Of a DNA stretch of 64,000 bases, positions 54,015 to 62,220 are shown piece by piece (within the stretch, counting starts at the first letter, position 1; the number at the start of each line of letters is the position of its first letter). A program made the translations under genes and the position numbers. The notes beneath the pieces were generated by a model that had not been told where the DNA came from, made no database searches, and saw nothing but the letters and a program-made list of their open reading frames with translations. This DNA is from DASRHK01 sp963776465. GTDB taxonomy: Bacteria; Pseudomonadota; Gammaproteobacteria; Nevskiales; Nevskiaceae. The stretch covers positions 806,001 through 870,000 of the forward strand of contig CAVZMV010000001.1 of assembly GCA_963776465.1 (NCBI GenBank), written 5' to 3'.

Positions 54015-55064
54015 TTACTGCAGCTTGGAGACGATCTGCGCTCCGGATTCGCCGACCATCAGCAGCCCGCCTTTGAAGCCGATCACCGCCGACTGGGTGG
54101 TGCCGACCGTTCCGCGCACGCGCTGCACGCCGCCGCCGTTGGCGTCGGTGATCCAGATCACGCCGTTCAAGCCGACCAGCGCCAGGCGACCGTCCGGCAG
54201 CGCCGTGCCACCGAACATCGTCGACACGTTCTGAGTCTCGACCTTGGTCCACTTGGCGGTGCGCACGTCGGTGCTGACGAAGATGTTCCCGCGCAGCCCG
54301 TACATGATGGCGCCCTTGGCGCCGATGGGCAGCGCGCCGAACATCGACGACTCGTAGGGCGAGGTGAGCTTGGTCCAGGTCTTGCCCTGGTCGGACGAGA
54401 CGCCCAGCGTGCCCTGCTCGCCGGCGATGAACAGGTCGCCGTTGCCCAGGCGGATGATCGCGTTGAGGTGCAGCTCGCCTTCGGAGATCGAGTTCTTGAG
54501 GTCGGTCCAGGACTGACCGCCGTCGAGCGACTCCTTGAACATGCCGTAGGCGCCGACCGCGAAGCCGTGCTGGTTGTCCAGGAACAGCACGTCGAGGAAC
54601 GGCTTCTCCAGCTCCGGCTGGAAGTTCTGCAGCGCCCAGGTGCGGCCGCCATCAGTCGTGTGCAGGATCACGGCGTCGTGCCCGACGGCCCAGCCGTTCT
54701 TGGCGTCGATGAACGACACCGCGGTGAGCGGCGCGCGCACCGGCACCTCGGCCTGCGCCCACTTGGCGCCGTCGATCGAGGCGACGATGTTGCCGTGATC
54801 GCCGACCGCGATCAGGCGCTCGCCGGTGTTGACGATGTCCAGGAGGAGTCCCTGCGAGGCCAGCGGCATGATCTCCGCGGGGCGCGGCTTGGCCGGCACT
54901 GCCGGTACGTCAGCCGCGGGCGCGGGATCTGCTGGCGCAGCTTCGACTGGGGTCGCATCGGGCGCTGCCGCGGGCTGCTGCTGCTCGTCCTGCGCGATCG
55001 TCGATCCGATCCAGCCGCAGGCTGCGATACCGGCCAGGGCCCAAACGTTTCTCGCTATTTTCAT
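54015..55064 (-). CDS. YCF48-like beta-propeller protein
   Basis: 349 residues. Signal peptide 1-24, then a Pro/Ala-rich linker (PAAAPDATPVEAAPADPAPA) of about 40 residues. The body is made of YCF48/BNR-type repeats: GKWAQAEVPV-like blades, VSFIDAKNGWAVGHDAVILH, TTDGGRTW, HGFAVGAYGMFKESLDGGQS, SSDQGKTWTKL. It is named after the photosystem II factor but in non-phototrophs it accompanies MMPL transporters. Probably periplasmic and part of the same export system. Confidence 0.88.
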   Translation of the reverse strand: MKIARNVWALAGIAACGWIGSTIAQDEQQQPAAAPDATPVEAAPADPAPAADVPAVPAKPRPAEIMPLASQGLLLDIVNTGERLIAVGDHGNIVASIDGAKWAQAEVPVRAPLTAVSFIDAKNGWAVGHDAVILHTTDGGRTWALQNFQPELEKPFLDVLFLDNQHGFAVGAYGMFKESLDGGQSWTDLKNSISEGELHLNAIIRLGNGDLFIAGEQGTLGVSSDQGKTWTKLTSPYESSMFGALPIGAKGAIMYGLRGNIFVSTDVRTAKWTKVETQNVSTMFGGTALPDGRLALVGLNGVIWITDANGGGVQRVRGTVGTTQSAVIGFKGGLLMVGESGAQIVSKLQ

Positions 55065-55129
55065 GATGTCCCCTCCCCACTAGGCTGCGGGAATCTTAGC
55101 GGATTGAGTCGCGTTCTGCGTCCGGGCCG

Positions 55130-55876
55130 TCAGGCGCGGGGCTCGATCCAGATCAGCGTTGCCATCCGGCCGCAGGCACCGTCGCGCCGGTAGGAAAAGA
55201 AGCGCTGCGCATCCGAGTAAGTGCACAGGCCGCCGCCGAAGGTGCGCGCGACGCCGGCATCGCGCAGCCGCAGCCGCGCCAGCGCGTACAGGTCGCACAT
55301 CCATTTCGAGTCGTTTGCGCCGCGCTTGAATGCGGACCGCGCATCGGTGCTGGCGCCGACGAAAGCGTCACGCACCTCGTCGCCGACCTCGAATGCGTCT
55401 GGTCCGATGGCCGGGCCAAGCCAGGCGATGAGGGTCTCCGGTGGCGCGGGCAGCGCCCGCACCGTGTTCTCCAGCACACCGGCGGCGATTCCGCGCCAAC
55501 CAGCGTGAGCGGCCGCTACCGTGGTGCCGGCATCGTCGCAGAACAGCACGGGCAGGCAGTCAGCCGTCTGCACCAGGCACACGACCGCCGTCTCGGTGGT
55601 GAAGCACGCGTCGGCTTCGGGAGTGGCCGCGTCGAGCGGCGCTCGAACCACGCGCGGACCATGCACCTGGTGGATCCACGAAGGCTGTGCCGGCAGATGC
55701 AGCGCGGTGTACAGGCGCTGGCGGTTCTGCTCCACCGCGGCAAGATCGTCGCCGCTGGACTTGCCCAGGTTCAGGCTGGCGTAGCGGCCAGTGCTGACGC
55801 CGCCGGCCCGCGTCGTGCTGACGCAGCGCACGTTCGCCGGCGCCGGCCAGTCCGGCTGGATCAGCGCGAGCTCCAC
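55130..55876 (-). CDS. pgeF: Peptidoglycan editing factor PgeF (YfiH)
   Basis: 248 residues of the YfiH/laccase-domain family. PgeF hydrolyses misincorporated UDP-MurNAc-L-serine. Motifs are STTRAGGVSTGRYASLNLG, IHQVHGPRVV, TADCLPVLFCDDAGTTVAAA, HAGWRGIAAGVLENTV, LGPAIGPDAFEVG and CTYSDAQRFFSYRRDG, with the metal-site His and Cys residues in place. It lies one base after rluD and follows it in the same direction, the conserved order. Confidence 0.93.
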   Translation of the reverse strand: MELALIQPDWPAPANVRCVSTTRAGGVSTGRYASLNLGKSSGDDLAAVEQNRQRLYTALHLPAQPSWIHQVHGPRVVRAPLDAATPEADACFTTETAVVCLVQTADCLPVLFCDDAGTTVAAAHAGWRGIAAGVLENTVRALPAPPETLIAWLGPAIGPDAFEVGDEVRDAFVGASTDARSAFKRGANDSKWMCDLYALARLRLRDAGVARTFGGGLCTYSDAQRFFSYRRDGACGRMATLIWIEPRA

Positions 55877-55877
55877 G

Positions 55878-56888
55878 TCAGCGCTCCTGGCGCCGCGCGT
55901 CGTCGCGCAAGGCCGCGATCAGCGCCTGCATGTCCGCTGGCGGCTCGACCAGCCACTGCAGCGACTCGCCGGTCACCGGATGCTGCAATCCAAGCTCACG
56001 CGCGTGCAGCGCCTGGCGCCCGAAGCCCTGCAGTCGCTCGCGCAGGGCGGCGTCGATGCCGCGACCGCGCACCGCCTTGGGTGAATACACCGGGTCACCG
56101 ACGATCGGGTGCTTGATGTGCGCCATGTGCACGCGGATCTGGTGCGTGCGTCCGGTTTCCAGCCGCACGCGCACGTGCGAGTGATAGCGGAAGCGCTCCT
56201 CGACGCGATAGTGCGACACCGCGCGCCGTCCGGTCTGGCTCACGGTCATCTTTCGGCGGTCGCGCGGATGGCGGCCGATGCTGGCGTCGACGCGTCCGCC
56301 GCCCGACAGCACGCCGGCGACGAGCGCGTCGTACTCGCGGCGGATCTCCCGCGCAGCCAGCGCCGCCACCAGCCTGGTGTGCGCCGTCAGGGACAGCGCC
56401 ACCACCAGGATGCCGCTGGTGTCCTTGTCCAGGCGATGGACGATGCCTGCGCGCGGAATCACGGCGGTGTGCGGAAAGCGATGCAGCAGCGCGTTCTGCA
56501 GCGTGCCGGAATGCGTGCCCGCGCCGGGATGTACGGTGAGTCCCGCAGGCTTGTCGATCACCGCGATGTGCTCGTCGGCGTGCAGCACCGTGAGGCCGAT
56601 GTCCTGCGCCTGTACCTCGCTCTGCACGATCTCCACCGGCGCCAGCAGCTCCAGCTGATCGCCCTCGGCTACGGGCTCGCGCACGCGATCGACAACCGCG
56701 CCGTTGAGCTTGAGCGCGCCTTGTCCGATCCAGGCCTGAAGGCGGGACCGGGAGAATCCGGGAAAGAGCTTGGCGGCAGCAGCATCCAGGCGACTGCCCG
56801 CCAGCTCGGCCGTGACCAGCGCGCGCAGCGGCTCGGCTCCCGGACCATGGGCTATACTCCGCGCCGCATCAGCCTGCTGCTTGGTCAT
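55878..56888 (-). CDS. rluD: 23S rRNA pseudouridine(1911/1915/1917) synthase RluD
   Basis: 336 residues. An S4 domain (SRSRLQAWIGQGALKLNGAV) precedes the catalytic domain: VIDKPAGLTVHPGAG, GIVHRLDKDTSGILVVAL with the catalytic aspartate in HRLDKDT, ETGRTHQIRVHMAHIKHPIV, and GDPVY. ATG 56888 is used; ATG 56900 adds four residues and overlaps the start codon of bamD on the other strand. Either way rluD and bamD start head to head with no gap, so each promoter must lie inside the other gene. Confidence 0.93.
   Translation of the reverse strand: MTKQQADAARSIAHGPGAEPLRALVTAELAGSRLDAAAAKLFPGFSRSRLQAWIGQGALKLNGAVVDRVREPVAEGDQLELLAPVEIVQSEVQAQDIGLTVLHADEHIAVIDKPAGLTVHPGAGTHSGTLQNALLHRFPHTAVIPRAGIVHRLDKDTSGILVVALSLTAHTRLVAALAAREIRREYDALVAGVLSGGGRVDASIGRHPRDRRKMTVSQTGRRAVSHYRVEERFRYHSHVRVRLETGRTHQIRVHMAHIKHPIVGDPVYSPKAVRGRGIDAALRERLQGFGRQALHARELGLQHPVTGESLQWLVEPPADMQALIAALRDDARRQER
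56853..56858 (+). promoter_or_regulatory. Possible -10 box of bamD inside rluD
   Basis: TATACT lies 40 bases before the bamD ATG, inside the 5' end of rluD. No good -35 is seen at 17 bases (CTCGGC region). Confidence 0.4.
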
Positions 56889-56898
56889 CCCATCTCGC

Positions 56899-57684
56899 AT
56901 GAATTCAACGTCCTTGCGTCTCGCCGCCTGTGCCGCGCTGGTCCTGCTGACCGGCGCCTGCAGCTCCAATCCGGACAAGGTCCCGCCGACCAATCCGTTC
57001 AAGCCCGACACGGGACGCAGCCAGCGCGAAGAGCGGATGGCGGCCGACAAGCTCTATCGCCTGGCGCGGGAGAACATGGAGGCGTCGGATTTCACCAGCG
57101 CCATCACGCGCTACGACCTGCTGATCCAGCGCCATCCGTTTACAGACTATGCCACGCAGGGCGAGATGGAACGGATTTACTGCTACTTCAAGAATTACCA
57201 GGACGAGCAGGCAGTCTCGGCAGCGGACCGCTTCCTGCGCGACCACCCGCGGCATCCGCAAGCCGACTACGTGCAATACCTGCGCGGCCTGATCAACGCG
57301 CAGAAGGACGCCAGCGCGCTTGCGTTCATCCCCGCGCTCGACCCGGCGCAGAGCGACGTCAGCTCCTCGCGCCGCGCCTTCGACGATTTCGCGCTCCTGC
57401 TGCAACGCTACCCGCAGAGCCGCTATGTCGGCGACGCGCGGCTGCGGATGATCGACCTGCGCAATCGCATCGCCAAGTCGGAGATGACGGTGGTCGGCTT
57501 CTACATGAAGCGCGGCGCCTGGCTCGCGGCCGCCAAGCGCGCCGAGCACGTGATCTCCGATTATCCCGGCGCGCCGGCGACCGAGGATGCGCTGGACTCG
57601 CTGGAGACCTGCTACGACAAGCTTGGTCTGAAAGCGCAGGCCGACGACGTGCGCAAGATCAAGGCGGCGCAGAAGACGTCCTGA
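56899..57684 (+). CDS. bamD: Outer membrane assembly lipoprotein BamD
   Basis: 261 residues. The signal peptide ends in the lipobox LTGAC, giving a lipid-anchored mature protein. Five TPR-like repeats follow: ADKLYRLARENMEASDFTSA, DLLIQRHPFTDYATQGEMER, RFLRDHPRHPQADYVQYLRG, YPQSRYVGDARLRMIDLRN and LAAAKRAEHVISDYPGAPAT. BamD is the essential TPR member of the BamABCDE complex. Length is normal. Confidence 0.96.
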   Translation: MNSTSLRLAACAALVLLTGACSSNPDKVPPTNPFKPDTGRSQREERMAADKLYRLARENMEASDFTSAITRYDLLIQRHPFTDYATQGEMERIYCYFKNYQDEQAVSAADRFLRDHPRHPQADYVQYLRGLINAQKDASALAFIPALDPAQSDVSSSRRAFDDFALLLQRYPQSRYVGDARLRMIDLRNRIAKSEMTVVGFYMKRGAWLAAAKRAEHVISDYPGAPATEDALDSLETCYDKLGLKAQADDVRKIKAAQKTS

Positions 57685-57702
57685 TCCTCGTTATGCGGCC
57701 GC

Positions 57703-57790
57703 CGGAAACCCTTCCGGGACCGGCATGAATACATCCATGTAGCCTACGTACGCGACGTCCATGTCGCGTACGTTCCCGGAAGGGCTTCCG
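57703..57790 (-). repeat. Structured repeat unit 3a (minus orientation)
   Basis: Arms 57703-57719 and 57774-57790 pair at 16 of 17 positions. The 54-base core (57720-57773) read on the minus strand ends GGCTACATGGATGTATTCAT, close to the ACATGGACGTATTTACGGCG of unit 3b. It begins 18 bases after the bamD stop. Confidence 0.8.
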
Positions 57791-57813
57791 ACGTCCGCTG
57801 CGCCGATCCGTGG

Positions 57814-57919
57814 GAGCCGCTGGTCCGGTTCGACGGGAGCGTCGGGCGCCATGGATGGCGCACGTCGAGCCTACATGGACGTATTTACGGCGTCTCCCGG
57901 CGGACCGGACTAGCGGCTC
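57814..57919 (+). repeat. Structured repeat unit 3b (plus orientation)
   Basis: Arms 57814-57838 and 57895-57919 pair at 22 of 25 positions around a 56-base core (57839-57894) that contains GCGCCATGGATGGCGC, a 7-bp hairpin, and ACATGGACGTATTTACGGCG. With unit 3a it fills the 244-base gap between the convergent ends of bamD and nadE. As at 37.5 kb the two units stand back to back in opposite orientation. Confidence 0.85.
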
Positions 57920-57928
57920 GTTCAGCGA

Positions 57929-59554
57929 CTAAATGTCGCCGTACACCGCAGTGATCGGATATCTGCGCTCGCGCCCGAACGCCCGGCGCGAGATCTTGGG
58001 TCCCGGCGGCGCCTGGCGGCGCTTGTATTCCGAGCGGCGCACCAAGGCGGCCACGCGCTTCACCGTATCGGCCGAGAAACCCTTCGCGGCAATTTCGGCG
58101 ATCGACAGCTGCTGCTCGACGTACGCGACGAGGATCGGATCGAGCACTTCGTACGGCGGCAGCGAATCCGAGTCCTTCTGATCCGGCCGCAGCTCGGCTG
58201 ACGGCGGACGCGTGATCACGCGCTCGGGAATGACCAGGCCCAGGCCGTTGCGATAGCGCGCCAGCCGGTAGACCAGCGTCTTGTAGACGTCCTTGATCGG
58301 CGCGAAGCCGCCGCACATGTCGCCGTAGAGCGTGGCGTAGCCCACCGCCATCTCCGACTTGTTGCCGGTGGTCAGCACGATGTGCCCGAACTTGTTCGAC
58401 AGCGCCATCAGCAGCACGCCGCGGCAGCGCGACTGGATGTTCTCCTCCGTCAGGTCCGGCCGCGAGCTCGCAAACTCCTTGGCGAGCGTCTGCGTGAACG
58501 CCTCGAACGTCGGCTCGATGGGCAGGATCGAGTAGCGGATGCCGAGAAGCTCGGCCTCTGCCCGCGCGTCGTCGTTGGACATCTCCGCGGTGTAGCGCGA
58601 CGGCAGGGAGACGCCCCACACGCGCGCCGGACCTAACGCGTCGGCGGCGATCGCGGCGACCAGCGCCGAGTCGATGCCGCCGGACAGGCCGATCAGCGCA
58701 CCCGGGAAGCCGTTGCGATCGACGTAATCGCGCACCGACTGCACCAGTGCCTTGTAGACCAGCGCATCTTCGCCCTCGTCGGGATGGACCGCGCCGTGGA
58801 GCCGGCCACCGTCGATCTCCACCGGGTAGACGCCTTCCTCGAACGCGGGTGCGTTGAAGGCGATGGAGCCGTCGGCGTGCAGCGCGATGGAATCGCCGTC
58901 GAAGACCACGTCGTCCTGGCCGCCGACGACGTTGACGTACAGCACCGGCAGGCCGCTCTCGGCGGCGCGAGCCTGCAGCGTCGCCAGGCGCTCGCCGGTC
59001 TTGCCGCTGTGGAACGGGGAGGCGTTGATGTTGATCAAGTACTCGGCGCCGGCGTCGCGCGCCTGCGAGATCGGCGCCGGGAACCAGCAGTCCTCGCAGA
59101 TGGTGAGCCCGAACTTGCGGCCCTTGAGGTCGAAAACGCAGGGCGCGTAGCCGGGCTTGAAGTGCCGGCGCTCGTCGAACACGCCGTAGTTTGGCAGCTC
59201 GTGCTTGCGGTAACGCGCGACGATCTGCCCGTCGCGGATCACGTAGGCAGCGTTGTAGATCGGACCGTCGGGTGTCTTGCTCTGGTACTCGGGCAGGCCC
59301 ACGACCAGCGTAATTCCCTTGACCTCGGCGAGCAGTCGCTGCACGCCTTCCTCGATCAGCGCCGGCATGGCGCTGCGCAGGAGGATGTCGTCGGGTGGAT
59401 AGCCGATAAGCGAGAGCTCTGGACAGGCGACCAGATCTGCGTGCAGATCATCGCGCGCGTACGCCGCGGCCGCGATGATCTTGTCGACGTTGCCCTCGAC
59501 GTCGCCGACCCAGAGGTTGAGCTGGGCGGCGGCCAGAACGATTTTTTGCGGCAT
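57929..59554 (-). CDS. nadE: Glutamine-dependent NAD+ synthetase
   Basis: 541 residues with both domains. The N-terminal nitrilase-type amidotransferase has Glu46 (ACPELSLIGYPPDD), Lys117 (RYRKHELPNYGVFDE) and Cys153 (TICEDCW). The C-terminal synthetase has the pyrophosphatase loop LIGLSGGIDSALVAAIAADA and TTGNKSEMAVGYATLYGDMC. It makes NAD+ from deamido-NAD+, ATP and glutamine. The start lies 35 bases after the sucD stop on the same strand. Confidence 0.96.
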   Translation of the reverse strand: MPQKIVLAAAQLNLWVGDVEGNVDKIIAAAAYARDDLHADLVACPELSLIGYPPDDILLRSAMPALIEEGVQRLLAEVKGITLVVGLPEYQSKTPDGPIYNAAYVIRDGQIVARYRKHELPNYGVFDERRHFKPGYAPCVFDLKGRKFGLTICEDCWFPAPISQARDAGAEYLININASPFHSGKTGERLATLQARAAESGLPVLYVNVVGGQDDVVFDGDSIALHADGSIAFNAPAFEEGVYPVEIDGGRLHGAVHPDEGEDALVYKALVQSVRDYVDRNGFPGALIGLSGGIDSALVAAIAADALGPARVWGVSLPSRYTAEMSNDDARAEAELLGIRYSILPIEPTFEAFTQTLAKEFASSRPDLTEENIQSRCRGVLLMALSNKFGHIVLTTGNKSEMAVGYATLYGDMCGGFAPIKDVYKTLVYRLARYRNGLGLVIPERVITRPPSAELRPDQKDSDSLPPYEVLDPILVAYVEQQLSIAEIAAKGFSADTVKRVAALVRRSEYKRRQAPPGPKISRRAFGRERRYPITAVYGDI

Positions 59555-59589
59555 GTGTTCGCTTTGGAGCGAAACGGTTGCCTATTCGT

Positions 59590-60462
59590 TCACGCCTTGA
59601 GCGCCGCTTTGATCGCCGAACCCAGGTCCGCCGGCGAGCGCACGGTCTTGACCCCGGCCGCCTCGAGCGCAGCGAACTTCTCGTCGGCCGTGCCCTTGCC
59701 GCCGGCGATGATGGCGCCGGCGTGGCCCATGCGCTTGCCCGGCGGCGCGGTGACTCCGGCGATGTAGGCGACCACCGGCTTCTTCACGCTCTTCTTGATG
59801 TAGGCCGCGGCCTCTTCCTCGGAGCTGCCGCCGATCTCGCCGACCATGATGATGCCTTCGGTCTTCGGATCCTTCTCGAACAGCGCGAGCACGTCGATGA
59901 AGCCAAGGCCCCGCACCGGATCGCCGCCGATGCCGACGCACGTGCTCTGGCCCAGGCCATTCTGCGTGGTCTGGTGCACGGTCTCGTAGGTCAGGGTGCC
60001 GGAGCGCGAGATCACGCCGATCCGTCCCGGCTTGTGGATGTGGCCGGGCATGATGCCGATCTTGCACTCGCCGGGCGTGATCACGCCGGGGCAGTTGGGT
60101 CCGATGAGCACGCTGCTGCCGCCGGCGAGCGCCGCCTTCACGCGGACCATGTCCAGCACCGGGATGCCTTCGGTGATGCAGACGATGACCTTGATGCCCG
60201 CGTCGGCCGCCTCGAGGATCGCGTCGGCCGCGAACGGCGCGGGCACGTAGATCATCGTGGCGTCCGCGCCGGTGGCCTTGACTGCGTCATGGCAGGTGTC
60301 GAACACCGGCTTGTCCAGATGCTTGGAGCCGCCGCGGCCTGGCGTGACGCCCCCGACGAGCTGCGTGCCGTAGGCGATCGCCTGCTCGGAGTGGAACGTG
60401 CCCTGCTTGCCGGTGAACCCCTGGCAGATCACTTTCGTATTCTTGTCGACGAGGATGCTCAC
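59590..60462 (-). CDS. sucD: Succinyl-CoA synthetase alpha subunit
   Basis: 290 residues, the alpha chain that carries the phosphohistidine. The CoA-binding Rossmann part has CQGFTGKQGTFHSEQAIAYG, PGVITPGECKIGIMPG and SRSGTLTYE; the active histidine is in RMGHAGAIIAGGKGTADEK. It turns over succinyl-CoA in the citric acid cycle with substrate-level ATP or GTP formation. It follows sucC by 6 bases. Confidence 0.97.
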   Translation of the reverse strand: MSILVDKNTKVICQGFTGKQGTFHSEQAIAYGTQLVGGVTPGRGGSKHLDKPVFDTCHDAVKATGADATMIYVPAPFAADAILEAADAGIKVIVCITEGIPVLDMVRVKAALAGGSSVLIGPNCPGVITPGECKIGIMPGHIHKPGRIGVISRSGTLTYETVHQTTQNGLGQSTCVGIGGDPVRGLGFIDVLALFEKDPKTEGIIMVGEIGGSSEEEAAAYIKKSVKKPVVAYIAGVTAPPGKRMGHAGAIIAGGKGTADEKFAALEAAGVKTVRSPADLGSAIKAALKA

Positions 60463-60468
60463 GGGTCT

Positions 60469-61635
<1,167 letters not shown>

Positions 61636-61710
61636 GCCGGCCCCTGGCTAAAAAGGAGTGCGATTCTCGCGCGAATGCCCTGCCCTGCGCAAAAGCCGTG
61701 CTGCTAACCT

Positions 61711-61989
61711 TAGGGGACCTCTCACCGAGTCCCGCAGGATGCGCGTTGCTGCCCAAAATTGCGTGATGCAAGGCGGAGGCAGCCGTGCCTTAGCTCGTTC
61801 TAAGGTCAAGGCCGAGAACGCCGCAGCGCGCAATTTTGGGCGCAACCCTTCAGGGGGCGCGGCCTTTTCCGCGCGGGGCGTTGTCGCTCGCCTTGCCGTA
61901 GTCCGAGCTACTGTCTGCGGCTTCGCTTCGCGCCCCGCGCGAAAAATCCTCACGCCGCGCACGTGCGGGACTCGGTCAGAGGCCCCCCG
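61711..61989. repeat. Nested inverted-repeat element between sucC and the pilS operon
   Basis: The outer arms 61711-61735 and 61965-61989 pair at 21 of 25 positions, with 12 perfect base pairs (ACCGAGTCCCGC/GCGGGACTCGGT). Two stems lie inside: GTTGC(T)GCCCAAAATTGCG (61745-61763) with CGCAATTTTGGGCGCAAC (61829-61846), one base bulged, and CGCGCGGGGCG (61870-61880) with CGCCCCGCGCG (61931-61941). The predicted fold is an outer stem with two side stem-loops. No convincing gene lies in the 372-base gap. It may be a MITE, a large palindromic repeat or a structured RNA. Confidence 0.75.
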
Positions 61990-62007
61990 ATGAAGAGGAG
62001 AGCGTGA

Positions 62008-62220
62008 ATGGGCGTGCTGCGCCTGTTGCTGATCCTGACCATCGCCTGGATCGTCTGGCGCTTTTTCCTGCGCGCCATCCTGGCGCCCGGCGCGCAGCAG
62101 CGTCGCCAATCCGGCGAGCAGGAATACCTGCCGCTGACCCGCTGCAGCGTCTGCGGCGTCCACATCCCGCAGCCGCAAGGCAACGCGGCAAGCGTCTGTG
62201 AACGCTGCCGTACCCGCTAG
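62008..62220 (+). CDS. PP0621 family small zinc-ribbon membrane protein
   Basis: 70 residues. An N-terminal span (MGVLRLLLILTIAWIVWRFF) is followed by a polar linker and a zinc-ribbon-like end, CSVCGVHIP...CERC, with two CxxC pairs. This matches the PP0621 family, found directly upstream of pilS in pseudomonads. GAAGAGGAGAG precedes ATG 62008. The last 23 bases overlap pilS, so the two are co-translated. Confidence 0.85.
   Translation: MGVLRLLLILTIAWIVWRFFLRAILAPGAQQRRQSGEQEYLPLTRCSVCGVHIPQPQGNAASVCERCRTR

Noticed and set aside
51942..55193. A 1083-residue plus-strand frame across the MMPL and YCF48 genes.
   Set aside because: Antisense shadow of two clear genes; composition is Arg/His/Asp-rich without any domain.
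59555..59589. Terminator between sucD and nadE.
   Set aside because: Only a six-base stem (TTCGCT/AGCGAA) and no T tract; sucCD and nadE may be read together.
61658..61993. A 111-residue plus-strand frame in the gap between sucC and the PP0621 gene.
   Set aside because: It lies almost wholly in the nested inverted-repeat element and its residues reflect the repeats, with no ribosome binding site.
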